Origin: Neogemmobacter tilapiae | GTDB taxonomy: Bacteria > Pseudomonadota > Alphaproteobacteria > Rhodobacterales > Rhodobacteraceae | Length of the DNA: 64,000 nucleotides | Direction of reading: 5' to 3' | Assembly: GCF_014652215.1 (NCBI RefSeq) | Contig: NZ_BMYJ01000006.1 | Location: forward strand, 178,534 to 242,533 | Part shown: positions 42,966-50,636 of the stretch, piece after piece | How the letters are laid out: every line of letters begins with the position of its first letter | How positions within the stretch are numbered: position 1 is the first letter of the stretch | Translations under genes and position numbers: made by a program | The notes under the pieces: generated by a model | Databases searched by the model: none | Told to the model about the DNA's origin: nothing | The model's input: the letters and a program-made list of their open reading frames with translations, nothing else

Positions 42966-43161
42966 TCCCGCACCCCAAATTTGTGTCCCCCCTGACATGG
43001 ACCACAGCCGCCCCGGTTTCAAGCGGCTTGGGTCAAACGGTTATTGTCGCCAACCTGTCATAAACCCTTGGCTTATGTTCCCGAAACGGGGGTTTTTGCG
43101 GCATCGACGCTTCGCTAGAGTTTTCGGCACGCAATTCCTTTGGCACCGAAAAGGCACCTCA

Positions 43162-43533
43162 ATGACCCCTATTGCAAAATCCTTCCTTCTCGCCGCTGTT
43201 CTTTCCGCGCTCTGCGGCCTGGGCCTTGGTATTTTCATGGCCGCCTCGCAGGACCATACCCTTGGCGGCGTCCATGCCCATCTCAATCTTGTGGGCTGGG
43301 TCTCCTTGGCGCTTTTCGGCTTTTACTATGCCTTGACGCCGCAGGCTGTCGGCGGCTTGGCCCGTATTCATCTGCTGTTGTCCGTTCTGGGCGCAATCGT
43401 CATGCCCATCGGCATCGCTTTGGCCATCCTCAAGGGGCAAGAGGCTGTCGTTGCCATTGGCTCCCTGCTCGTGTTGGGCGGGATGCTCGTCTTTGGGCTC
43501 ACCGTCCTCCGTCACGGCGTTGGCCGCGCCTAG
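43162..43533 (+). CDS. small membrane protein with HAHLNLVGW motif, heme-copper oxidase subunit I-like
   Basis: A 123-residue protein with four predicted membrane helices (about residues 5-27, 36-57, 67-88 and 93-114). The block VHAHLNLVGWVSLALFGFYY resembles the His-rich helix of NorB/CcoN-type heme-copper oxidases, and these His could bind heme or metal. The full oxidase is about four times longer, so this is a stand-alone fragment-like family member. Its function is unknown. I started at ATG 43162. The upstream open sequence reaches into the divergent gene and shows no similarity. Confidence 0.65.
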   Translation: MTPIAKSFLLAAVLSALCGLGLGIFMAASQDHTLGGVHAHLNLVGWVSLALFGFYYALTPQAVGGLARIHLLLSVLGAIVMPIGIALAILKGQEAVVAIGSLLVLGGMLVFGLTVLRHGVGRA

Positions 43534-43808
43534 GCGACCAAGGCCGCCAGCCCCGGCACCATCCGTGTGGCGGGCAGGGCCTGAATTTCGGCGATGACGA
43601 TCCCTTCGGCCACGAAGGGATCGGCCTCAACACGCGCCTCCACCCCCGCGCCCCGCGCCAGAACAAACCCGCCCGCACCGCCGGGCAAACTGCCACTGGC
43701 CAGAAACGCCCCCTCGTCAAAACCCCGTTGCAGCCAAGCATTGTGCCCCGCCATGAATTCCGCGGCACGCGCCTTCTCTGCGCCAAAGCGCAGGGTGATC
43801 AGATGCAT
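43530..43808 (-). CDS. YciI family protein
   Basis: A 92-residue protein of the YciI fold (dimeric alpha/beta barrel). It starts MHLITLRFGAEKARAAEFMAGHNAWL, with the family His in GHNAWL, and has a later Asp-Pro pair in VEADPFVAEGIV. The biochemical role of most members is unknown. GGAG lies eight bases before ATG 43808. It starts two bases past the tetR stop, so it is probably in the TetR operon. Its 3' end overlaps the convergent membrane gene by four bases. Confidence 0.85.
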   Translation of the reverse strand: MHLITLRFGAEKARAAEFMAGHNAWLQRGFDEGAFLASGSLPGGAGGFVLARGAGVEARVEADPFVAEGIVIAEIQALPATRMVPGLAALVA

Positions 43809-43809
43809 T

Positions 43810-44364
43810 TCATTCTCCATTCAAAACCTCGTCCAGCCACAGGTGCAAGGCCTTCACTTCCGCCTGCATCAGGGCCTTATCGCCGGTGATATTGGCCAAG
43901 GCCGCCACCCCCTGCGCCCGCCCGAACAGATGCCGTGCCAGTTCTTCACGCCCCCCGGCCAAGACCAGTTGTGCTGCCAGCCAGTCGATGAACAGCCCCG
44001 CAATCGCCTGCGCCCCCGGCTGCGCCGCATGGTTCAGCCGCGCCAATTCCTGACATAAGCCCCCCACCGGGCAGCCATGTGCCATGATCTTCGCCTCATT
44101 CACCGTCAGAATGTCGATGAAACGATGCAGCGCCGCCCTTGGCCCCAGGGCCGCCCATTCCGCCAGCCACAGTTTTCGCTGTTCCAGCCGCCGCGCCATC
44201 ACCGCGTCAAGGATCGCATCCTTCGTCTTGAAATGATGATAGAAATTTCCCCGCGAAATCCCCAATGCCCCCGCAATATCCGCGAAAGACGTGGTCGCGA
44301 AACCCCGTTCATAAAACAGACGGTCGGCCAGTTCGGCGATCTTTTCTGGGGTGGCAACAGGCAT
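43810..44364 (-). CDS. TetR/AcrR family transcriptional regulator
   Basis: A 184-residue repressor-type protein. The N-terminal helix-turn-helix is clear: KIAELADRLFYERGFATTSF, then ADIAGALGISRGNFYHHFKTKDAIL. The C-terminal ligand domain has no recognisable specificity and contains CPVGGLCQELARL, as in TetR proteins that control small oxidoreductase or YciI genes. A perfect 10-base dyad at 44376-44413, just before the start, is a probable self-operator. The YciI gene follows directly. Confidence 0.9.
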   Translation of the reverse strand: MPVATPEKIAELADRLFYERGFATTSFADIAGALGISRGNFYHHFKTKDAILDAVMARRLEQRKLWLAEWAALGPRAALHRFIDILTVNEAKIMAHGCPVGGLCQELARLNHAAQPGAQAIAGLFIDWLAAQLVLAGGREELARHLFGRAQGVAALANITGDKALMQAEVKALHLWLDEVLNGE

Positions 44365-44375
44365 CAGAGGGCTCG

Positions 44376-44413
44376 CTAGGACGTTTGACCTATAATTAGG
44401 GCGAACGTCCTAG
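44376..44413. promoter_or_regulatory. probable TetR operator dyad
   Basis: CTAGGACGTT (44376-44385) and AACGTCCTAG (44404-44413) are perfect inverted repeats around an 18-base spacer with AT-rich bases (TATAATTA). It lies 12 bases before the TetR gene start, in line with autoregulation. Confidence 0.65.
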
Positions 44414-44418
44414 TATCG

Positions 44419-45246
44419 TCAATCCCCCTTGCGCAGATCCAGCAAACCCACCCGACCATAGCCCGACCAACCCCGCCGATAGTGCAGAAAGGCCGCCGCC
44501 GGATGGTCGCGGTAAAGGTCGTTCGTCACGATCTCTGCCCCCGTCTTCAGCGCCTTGTCGATCAGGGCTTGATCCGCAATCTGCCCCTTCTCGATCACGG
44601 TCACCTGCACGCCTTTCGGCTTGCCCAGGGCCTCCCAAAGCATTCCAGAATTCATGAAACGTCCCGCCAAAACATGGCCGATCGAGGCATCACAGATCAC
44701 CTGAACCTCGCGCCTTTCGCCCCGCAGGATATTCACCACCGCTTTCAGGATGTTCAGGTTCGCCACCTCAGACAATCCCGCATTTCGTTCCCAATTCACC
44801 ACGTTGGATCCATCCACCAGAACGGGCAGAACGCCTTGGGCCTTGGCCGGCATCAGCCGATAGTCGCGCGGCCGAGCGGCCTGCGCCAAGCCTCGCCACT
44901 CCATGCCCTTGGCCGTCATTGTCTGCCGCACGCCCGTCACCACCCGCGCCTCCCGATGCTTTGCCGCCGCCGCCCGGGCCAAAGCATTCGTCGCATCAAA
45001 ACCGGCGTCCCGCGTCACCCAGACCTCCCCCAAGGGCGTCAGGTCCAAACCATCCACCGCATCCTGATCCGTCACCGCCAGAATAGCCCCCCGCAACGCC
45101 TGCGCCCGGGCCTTTTCCACCAGGGTTTCCAGCGCCGCGTCCTCGCCAGTCCTTGCCCCCCCACCCGGTTTGCCCCGGCCAAAGAAAAACCAGCCCAAGA
45201 CCCCGACAAGGGCCAGCAGACCCCCATAGATCAACAGATCACCCAT
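44419..45246 (-). CDS. membrane-anchored NYN-domain nuclease-like protein
   Basis: A 275-residue protein. A single N-terminal membrane helix (about residues 3-22, LIYGGLLALVGVLGWFFFG) is followed by a middle region and a C-terminal NYN/PIN-like domain beginning PVLVDGSNVVNWERN, with later acidic residues in ICDASIG and EIVTNDLYRDH. NYN domains related to Zc3h12a are metal-dependent RNases. The acidic residues for metal binding are present. ATG 45246 was chosen because it begins the helix and follows GGGGACGG. Earlier in-frame starts add an unlike stretch. Confidence 0.8.
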   Translation of the reverse strand: MGDLLIYGGLLALVGVLGWFFFGRGKPGGGARTGEDAALETLVEKARAQALRGAILAVTDQDAVDGLDLTPLGEVWVTRDAGFDATNALARAAAAKHREARVVTGVRQTMTAKGMEWRGLAQAARPRDYRLMPAKAQGVLPVLVDGSNVVNWERNAGLSEVANLNILKAVVNILRGERREVQVICDASIGHVLAGRFMNSGMLWEALGKPKGVQVTVIEKGQIADQALIDKALKTGAEIVTNDLYRDHPAAAFLHYRRGWSGYGRVGLLDLRKGD

Positions 45247-45373
45247 GAACCGTCCCCATACCCCATCCCGCCCCACCATTGCCCGCCAAATCGCCCCCGG
45301 CAAGCCCCGCGGCACTTGCCCGGCCATTCCTTGCGCGTTAGGAACCTTCAAACCCTGATCCAAAGGTCATCCC

Positions 45374-46711
45374 ATGCGTCTGTCGCGCTATTTCCTGCCT
45401 GTCCTCAAAGAAAACCCCGCCGAGGCGCAGATCGTCTCGCACCGCTACATGCTGCGCGCCGGCATGATCAAACAACAGGCCGCTGGCATCTATTCCTGGC
45501 TGCCCCTGGGCTACCGTGTCCTGAAGCGGATTGAAGAGATCGTCCATCAGGAACAGATCCGCGCGGGCCATATCCCGCTCCTCATGCCCACTCTGCAATC
45601 GGCGGACCTCTGGCGCGAAAGTGGGCGCTACGACGCCTATGGCCCGGAAATGCTCCGCTTCAAGGACCGGCACGACCGCGAAATGCTGTTTGGGCCGACG
45701 AACGAGGAAATGATCACCGACATTTTCCGCGCCCATGTCAGCAGCTACAAAGACCTGCCCCTGACCCTTTACCACATCCAGTGGAAATTCCGCGACGAGA
45801 TGCGTCCCCGCTTTGGCGTCATGCGCGGCCGCGAATTCCTGATGAAGGATGGCTATAACTTTGACGTCGACCGCGACGCCGCCATCCACGCCTACAACCG
45901 CCATATGGTCAGCTACCTGCGCACCTATGAACGCATGGGCCTGACCGCCATCCCGATGCGCGCCGATTCTGGCCCCATCGGCGGCGAAGATACGCATGAA
46001 TTCCTCGTCCTCGCCTCCACCGGCGAATCCGAAGTCTTCTATGATGACCGCGTGACCTCCCTCCGTCTGGGCCAACGCGACATCGACTATGACAACCGCG
46101 CGCAAGTGGCCGAAGTCTGCAAGGAATTCACCACGCTTTATGCGCGCACCGATGAAACCCATGATCAGGCGGTCTTTGACCAGATCCCCGAAGCCCACCG
46201 CAAATCGGCGCGGGGGATCGAGGTTGGCCAGATCTTCTATTTCGGCACAAAATATTCCGACGCCATGGGCGCCTCTGTCGTCACCGCCGACGGCTCGAAA
46301 GTTCCCGTCGAAATGGGCTCGCACGGCATCGGCGTCAGCCGTCTGCTGGGTGCCATCATCGAGGCGTCGCATGACGAAAAGGGGATTATCTGGCCCGAAG
46401 GCGTCACCCCCTTCCCGGTGGGCATCGTCAACCTGAAACGGGGCGACAGCGCCGCCGACGCCGCCTGCGAAGGGCTTTACAAAGCTTTGGCCGCCAAAGG
46501 GCTTGAGGCGTTGTATGACGACCGCGACGAAAGGGCAGGGGCCAAATTCGCCACGATGGACCTGATCGGCCTGCCCTGGCGCATCACGGTCGGCCCGCGC
46601 GGGCTGGCAAATGGCGTCGTCGAACTCACCTCGCGCCGCACCGGCGAGTCGGAAGAAATGTCGCCCGAGGCGGCCGTGGACCGCGTGGCCCAGATCTACG
46701 CCGGACGTTAA
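45374..46711 (+). CDS. proS: prolyl-tRNA synthetase, short alphaproteobacterial type
   Basis: Charges tRNA-Pro. The 445-residue class II synthetase lacks the INS editing domain found in E. coli ProRS (about 570 residues), the normal form in alphaproteobacteria. Motif 1 lies around [21 protein letters not shown], motif 2 around [22 protein letters not shown] (partly given) and motif 3 in [13 protein letters not shown]. The anticodon-binding domain occupies the last 110 residues. It is divergent from the NYN gene. Mischarged Ala-tRNA-Pro must be handled by another protein. Confidence 0.96.
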   Translation: MRLSRYFLPVLKENPAEAQIVSHRYMLRAGMIKQQAAGIYSWLPLGYRVLKRIEEIVHQEQIRAGHIPLLMPTLQSADLWRESGRYDAYGPEMLRFKDRHDREMLFGPTNEEMITDIFRAHVSSYKDLPLTLYHIQWKFRDEMRPRFGVMRGREFLMKDGYNFDVDRDAAIHAYNRHMVSYLRTYERMGLTAIPMRADSGPIGGEDTHEFLVLASTGESEVFYDDRVTSLRLGQRDIDYDNRAQVAEVCKEFTTLYARTDETHDQAVFDQIPEAHRKSARGIEVGQIFYFGTKYSDAMGASVVTADGSKVPVEMGSHGIGVSRLLGAIIEASHDEKGIIWPEGVTPFPVGIVNLKRGDSAADAACEGLYKALAAKGLEALYDDRDERAGAKFATMDLIGLPWRITVGPRGLANGVVELTSRRTGESEEMSPEAAVDRVAQIYAGR

Positions 46712-46794
46712 GCCAAAGCGGCGCGACAACCCGCGCGCCGCCGTCACCGTTCCGCCCGCGCCGCTGCAAGCGTCGCTAGGGTTTGCGGGAAGAA

Positions 46795-46856
46795 GGGGGG
46801 CATCTGCCCCCCGGGCTTCGCCTCCCCCCGGGATATTTTTGAAGAAAAGATGAGAG
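46795..46856 (+). repeat. dispersed GC-rich/AT-tail repeat, copy B
   Basis: Hairpin GGGGGGCA-TC-TGCCCCCC (46795-46812), then GGGCTTCGCCTCCCCCCGGG and the tail GATATTTTTGAAGAAAAGATGA. Same order of parts as copies at 20986 (+) and 46976 (-). Confidence 0.7.
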
Positions 46857-46868
46857 CCAACAAAAGAA

Positions 46869-46893
46869 CCCCGTTCAGCCATGCTGAACGGGG
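46869..46893. terminator. hairpin after proS
   Basis: CCCCGTTCAG-CCATG-CTGAACGGGG is a perfect 10-base stem, centred between two inverted repeat copies. The plus-strand follow-on (CCATCTTCTCT) is only weakly T-rich, and the minus-strand side gives TTCTTTTG. It may end the proS transcript. Confidence 0.5.
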
Positions 46894-46975
46894 CCATCTT
46901 CTCTTACGGTCATCGGCATCCCTGCCTGTACCGCCCCTGCAATTTACCGCTGAAAGCTTAACAGCCTCTAAATCT

Positions 46976-47062
46976 ACTCTTGAAAAATATCCTCGGGGGA
47001 GGGCACCCCGTGCCCGTGGGGGCGGACAGCCCCCGCCGAAGCAAGGGGGCTCGATGCCCCCG
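46976..47062 (-). repeat. dispersed GC-rich/AT-tail repeat, copy C (inverted)
   Basis: Read on the minus strand: GGGGGCATCGAGCCCCC, a CTTCGGCGGGGGCTGTCC block, then CCCTCCCCCGAGGATATTTTT and CAAGAGTAG. It is the inverse partner of copy B, 119 bases away. Confidence 0.65.
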
Positions 47063-47135
47063 CGCTTCGGTTTCCACCTCTGGACATTCCCCCGCGCCGC
47101 CCCACATGGTGTAACGTTCATACAAGGAGGGTGCG

Positions 47136-48125
47136 ATGCAATATCGCCGTTTGGGCCGGGCCGGGCTGAAGGTCAGTGAATTCTCTTTCGGGTCTTGGGT
47201 GACCTTTGGCAAACAGGTGGACACCGGCCTTGCCGAACGCATGCTGGGCACCGCCTATGACGCCGGCGTCAACTTCTTTGACAATGCCGAGGGGTATGAG
47301 CAGGGCAATTCCGAGGTCGTCATGGGCCATGCCCTGAAAGCCCTCGGTTGGACCCGCGACAGCTATGCCGTCTCCTCCAAGGTCTTCTGGGGCGGCGAAA
47401 AGCCCACCCAGCGTGGCCTTTCGGCGAAACACGTCCGCGATGCCTGTGATGCCGCCCTGCGCCGTTTGCAGGTCGATTACCTTGATCTTTACTTCTGCCA
47501 CCGTCCCGACATCGACACCCCGATCGAGGAAACCGTTCGCGCGATGGATACGCTCGTCCGGCAGGGCAAGGTCGTTTATTGGGGCACGTCCGAATGGTCG
47601 GCGGCGCAGATTGCCACCGCCCACGCCATCGCCGCCCGCGACCATCTGACCCCACCCACGATGGAACAGCCGCAGTACAACCTCTTTGAACGCCAGAAGG
47701 TCGAATCCGAGTATCTGCCGATCTATGAAACCTGGGGGCTCGGCACCACGATCTGGTCGCCCTTGGCCAGCGGCCTGCTGACCGGCAAATACAACAACGG
47801 CATCCCGAACGACGCCCGCGCGAATCTGGCAGGCTACGAATGGCTGCGCGACATGTTCAATTCCGCCGAAGGTCAGGCCAAGGTCGCCAAGGCCCAAGCC
47901 CTAGGCAAGCTCGCCACCGAAGCAGGCCTGCCGCTGCATCACATGGCGCTTCTTTGGTGCCTGAATACGCCGCATGTCTCGACCGTCATTCTGGGCGCGT
48001 CGCGGCTGGAACAGTTGCAGGACAATCTGGCCGCCTTGGATCACCGCGCCAAGATGACCCCCGACCTGCTGGCCGCCATCGAATCCGTCATGGGCAACAA
48101 ACCCGCCGAACCTCAGCGGTTCTAG
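47136..48125 (+). CDS. aldo/keto reductase (potassium-channel beta-subunit-like)
   Basis: A 329-residue NADPH-dependent TIM-barrel reductase of the AKR6/YghZ-like group. The catalytic tetrad is visible: Asp and Tyr in FFDNAEGYEQG, Lys in VSSKVFW and His in LYFCHRPDID. The coenzyme-binding C-terminus has VILGASRLEQLQDNL. The substrate is unknown, with general aldehydes likely. The start follows ACAAGGAGGGTGCG. It converges on the MDR gene with a G/C hairpin between them. Confidence 0.93.
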   Translation: MQYRRLGRAGLKVSEFSFGSWVTFGKQVDTGLAERMLGTAYDAGVNFFDNAEGYEQGNSEVVMGHALKALGWTRDSYAVSSKVFWGGEKPTQRGLSAKHVRDACDAALRRLQVDYLDLYFCHRPDIDTPIEETVRAMDTLVRQGKVVYWGTSEWSAAQIATAHAIAARDHLTPPTMEQPQYNLFERQKVESEYLPIYETWGLGTTIWSPLASGLLTGKYNNGIPNDARANLAGYEWLRDMFNSAEGQAKVAKAQALGKLATEAGLPLHHMALLWCLNTPHVSTVILGASRLEQLQDNLAALDHRAKMTPDLLAAIESVMGNKPAEPQRF

Positions 48126-48132
48126 GTGCAAA

Positions 48133-48158
48133 CCCCCTCTCCCCAGCGGGGGAGGGGG
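48133..48158. terminator. G/C hairpin between convergent genes
   Basis: CCCCCTC-T-CCCC pairs with GGGG-GAGGGGG around loop AGC, with one bulged T. It lies between the aldo/keto reductase stop and the opposing MDR stop. It is like the hairpin at 34262-34285. Confidence 0.5.
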
Positions 48159-49115
48159 TCACATCTTCACCACCACAGCCCCCCGCTTGTGCCGCGTGTC
48201 CGCCAAGGCGTGGGCCGCGCGGATCTCGGCAAAGGCAAATTCGGCCCCCACCAAGGGTCGATAGCCCCCCGCGCGATAAAGCTTGATCAGCCGATCCATC
48301 GCAGGCCCGCTGTCCACCGCCGTCTGCACATGCAACCGATGCCCATTCCGCCGGGGCCGCAGGCTGTGCCCCAACTGCTGCGCCAGACTGGCCACCACAA
48401 CCACCAGCAACTGCCCGCCCGCCGCCAGATGCGGCATGGCCCGCGCATAGGGCAGGGTGCCCGCGCAATCCATGGTCACATCGAACGGCCCCGCAGGCAG
48501 TGGCGCGTCATAGCCTTGCGCGTGATGCGCGCCCAATTCCAAGGCCAATGCTACATTCGCAGGCCCGCACAGCGCCGTCACCTCGGCCCCCAGATGCCGC
48601 CCGATCTGCACCGCGGCCGATCCCACCGCCCCCGTCGCCCCGTTGATCAGCAGCCGCTGCCCTGCCTCCAACCCGGCCTGCCGCGTCAGAAAATCCAAGG
48701 CCGTCAGCCCGCCAAAGAAAAACCCCGCGGCCTCGGCGTCGCTTAACCCCTCAGGGATCGCCCGCACCCGCCCGCTCGCCGCAATCGCCAACTTTTCGGC
48801 ATGGCATCCGCCCTTTAGCCCGGTGATGCCAAAGACCCGCTGCCCGACCGCAAAGCCCGGCCCCGCCGCCTCGACCACACCGGCAAACTCCATCCCCATC
48901 ACCGCACGGCGCGGCCGCCGCCAGCCCAGGATCAGCCGCAGGATCAGACCAAAGCCGCGCGGCACATTCAGCGCCCGCATCCGGCTGTCGCCCGCCGTCA
49001 CCGGACTCGCCGTCACCCGCACCAAAAGATCATCCGCCAACAACTCCGGCTCTGGCACATCAACCAATTCAATCACCGAAGGCGGCCCATAGGCCCGCGT
49101 TACAGCCGCTTTCAT
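48159..49115 (-). CDS. zinc-less MDR family alcohol dehydrogenase/quinone oxidoreductase-like
   Basis: A 318-residue medium-chain reductase. It starts MKAAVTRAYGPPSVIELVDVPEPE, the GroES-like fold, and the NADP-binding Rossmann motif is LLINGATGAVGSAAVQIG. The Cys and His ligands for catalytic zinc are missing: the usual GICGSD-type site reads PVTAGDSRMR. It therefore belongs to the zinc-less quinone/enone reductase class. Its start overlaps the HTH gene stop (49112) by four bases, so it is the last gene of that three-gene minus-strand group. Confidence 0.88.
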   Translation of the reverse strand: MKAAVTRAYGPPSVIELVDVPEPELLADDLLVRVTASPVTAGDSRMRALNVPRGFGLILRLILGWRRPRRAVMGMEFAGVVEAAGPGFAVGQRVFGITGLKGGCHAEKLAIAASGRVRAIPEGLSDAEAAGFFFGGLTALDFLTRQAGLEAGQRLLINGATGAVGSAAVQIGRHLGAEVTALCGPANVALALELGAHHAQGYDAPLPAGPFDVTMDCAGTLPYARAMPHLAAGGQLLVVVVASLAQQLGHSLRPRRNGHRLHVQTAVDSGPAMDRLIKLYRAGGYRPLVGAEFAFAEIRAAHALADTRHKRGAVVVKM

Positions 49116-49327
49116 GTCCCCTCCTCACATTGAAACACTGCATCCAAGGGCTGCCCAAAGGCCCGCGCGATCAGAAAGGCGAGTTCCAGCGAGGGGAAGT
49201 ATTTCGCCCCCTCAATCGCCATGATCGTCTGGCGCGTCACACCCACCTTTTCGGCCAAATCCTTTTGCGTCATCTCGCCCGCCTCAAACCGCAGGCGGCG
49301 GATCTGGTTGGTGATCTTGGGCCGCAT
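49112..49327 (-). CDS. XRE-family helix-turn-helix regulator (YozG-like)
   Basis: A 71-residue DNA-binding protein. The helix-turn-helix is IRRLRFEAGEMTQKDLAEKV, then GVTRQTIMAIEGAKYFPSLE, as in small regulators of the YozG/SinR-like group. The protein has no other domain. It starts inside the stop of the membrane gene (TGATG at 49329-49325), so the two are translationally coupled. Another ATG two codons earlier (49333) is possible. The pairing of such a regulator with a small membrane protein is repeated in many bacteria. Confidence 0.85.
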   Translation of the reverse strand: MRPKITNQIRRLRFEAGEMTQKDLAEKVGVTRQTIMAIEGAKYFPSLELAFLIARAFGQPLDAVFQCEEGT

Positions 49328-49782
49328 CACCATGCCATGCCCCGCCGATACAGGAACAGTTTCACCAGCGTCCCCGCCATATCGCCCAAGGCGCAGGACG
49401 CAAGGATCAGGTTCAATGCCATTACCACCGTCACCCCCCAAGCCAGCGCCCCGATGGAACCCACGATGCCCATCGACATGACGACCAGCGTCACCTGCAA
49501 ACCGCGCAGGCCGATCTGATTGTCGCGTTCGTCCTTTTCAAAACTCGGGCTTCTTTCGCCCGTCACCGCCGCATACAGCACCGTCGCCAGAACCGTCAGC
49601 GCAATGCCGATGGCGATACAGGCCGCAATCAGCCAGCACACCGTCCGCGCCCAAAGCATTGGCCCATCGGCCCCATCGAAGACTCCCGCCGCCTGCCGCT
49701 GCGACAGCACGCTGATCATCAGCCCCCATGCAATCAGGCTGATCACAATCCCCACCGCCGCATTGCGTTCTTCAAAGCTCAT
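49327..49782 (-). CDS. four-helix membrane protein with KDERD motif
   Basis: A 151-residue membrane protein of unknown function. Four hydrophobic segments (about residues 9-27, 45-73, 90-117 and 118-140) are visible, with a cytoplasmic-side loop containing FEKDERDNQIGLRG between the second and third. That KDERD loop is typical of DUF2178-like proteins, which often sit beside a YozG-type regulator. I chose ATG 49782 because GAGGGTGATC precedes it. A start at 49824 is possible but lies in a dyad. Confidence 0.7.
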   Translation of the reverse strand: MSFEERNAAVGIVISLIAWGLMISVLSQRQAAGVFDGADGPMLWARTVCWLIAACIAIGIALTVLATVLYAAVTGERSPSFEKDERDNQIGLRGLQVTLVVMSMGIVGSIGALAWGVTVVMALNLILASCALGDMAGTLVKLFLYRRGMAW

Positions 49783-49804
49783 GATCACCCTCATGTTCGG
49801 TTTG

Positions 49805-49830
49805 TATGACATTGGGTAAATCATGCCATA
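49805..49830. promoter_or_regulatory. imperfect dyad before the membrane-protein/HTH genes
   Basis: TATGACAT (49805-49812) and ATGCCATA (49823-49830) form an 8-base dyad with one mismatch and a 10-base spacer, 23 bases before the start at 49782. It is a candidate site for the coupled HTH regulator. Confidence 0.35.
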
Positions 49831-49917
49831 CTTGGCGTCAAAGATTCTTTACATCGCAACCCAATTGACCTTCCCCCCATTTCCCGCAACCTTGCGATCA
49901 AATTTCCGGAGGGGACG

Positions 49918-50577
49918 ATGAAAGCACTGATCACCTGGGGCGGATGGGACGGGCATGAACCCGACAAGGTCGCCGCCCTTTTCCAAGGTTGGCTGGCCGA
50001 GGCGGGGGCCGATGTGACGCTGACCGACAGCCTAGCCTGTTTCGATGATGCCCAGACGCTGGCCAGCTATGACCTGATCCTGCCGGTCTGGACCATGTCG
50101 AAAATCACCAAGGAACAGGCGCAGAACGTCGCCGATGTGGTCGCCGCTGGCACGGGGCTGGCCGGTTGCCACGGCGGCATGTGCGATTCCTTTCGTGAAA
50201 ATGAACTGTGGCAATTCATGACCGGCGCGCAATGGGTCGCCCATCCCGGCAACGACGGCGTCGATTACCGCGTGCGGATCGTCACCAACGATCCCTTGGT
50301 CGCAGGCATCGGCGATTTCGACGTTTCGACCGAACAATATTACCTGCATGTCGATCCGGCGGTCAAAATCCACGCCGTCACCGACTTCCCCCTCGTCGAA
50401 GGCCCGCATTCGGTGAACGGGGCCGTCGAAATGCCCGTCGTCTTTACCAAAGGCTGGGGCAGGGGCCGCGTCTACTACAACGCCCTTGGCCACAAGGCCG
50501 AAGTCATCGCCAGTGGCCCCCCCGCCGAGCTTTTGAAACGCGGCCTCCAATGGGCCGCCCGTCGGCGCGTCGCCTAA
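49918..50577 (+). CDS. ThuA domain-containing protein
   Basis: A 219-residue class I glutamine amidotransferase-like protein of the ThuA family (trehalose utilisation). It begins MKALITWGGWDGHEPDKVAA. Other family features are LAGCHGGMCDSFREN at the nucleophile-elbow position, WVAHPGNDGVDYRV, STEQYYLHVDP and MPVVFTKGWGRGRVYYNALGH. The true substrate of ThuA is a disaccharide derivative, but single-gene members like this one are unassigned. CCGGAGGGGACG precedes the ATG. Confidence 0.88.
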   Translation: MKALITWGGWDGHEPDKVAALFQGWLAEAGADVTLTDSLACFDDAQTLASYDLILPVWTMSKITKEQAQNVADVVAAGTGLAGCHGGMCDSFRENELWQFMTGAQWVAHPGNDGVDYRVRIVTNDPLVAGIGDFDVSTEQYYLHVDPAVKIHAVTDFPLVEGPHSVNGAVEMPVVFTKGWGRGRVYYNALGHKAEVIASGPPAELLKRGLQWAARRRVA

Positions 50578-50580
50578 AAA

Positions 50581-50626
50581 TACGGGATTTCCGCAGTCTT
50601 GTTGCAAGATCTGCGGAAATCCCGTA
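50581..50626. promoter_or_regulatory. 46-base palindrome over the toxin gene promoter
   Basis: TACGGGATTTCCGCAG (50581-50596) and CTGCGGAAATCCCGTA (50611-50626) are perfect 16-base inverted repeats. Inside, TCTTG and CAAGA (with a one-base bulge) continue the dyad to a TTG centre. A promoter-like TTGCAA (50602-50607) and TAGTAT (50625-50630) with a 17-base spacer overlap it, ending six bases before the BrnT ATG. It also forms a strong RNA hairpin and might terminate thuA. Confidence 0.65.
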
Positions 50627-50636
50627 GTATCACCCT

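Larger units (their letters stand above)
46712..47135. other. 424-base gene-free region with repeats
   Basis: No gene is supported here. Frames that stay open on either strand cross the repeats and have no similarity. It holds two copies of the dispersed repeat in opposite orientation (46795-46856 and 46976-47062) around a 119-base centre with a strong hairpin. Before the aldo/keto reductase start is an ACAAGGAGGG ribosome-binding site. Confidence 0.6.

Noticed and set aside
46744-47251. Open frames on both strands across the repeat region after proS
   Set aside because: They are made of the repeats themselves, end in Arg/Pro/Gly-rich sequence and have no similarity. The aldo/keto reductase start explains the only good ribosome site.
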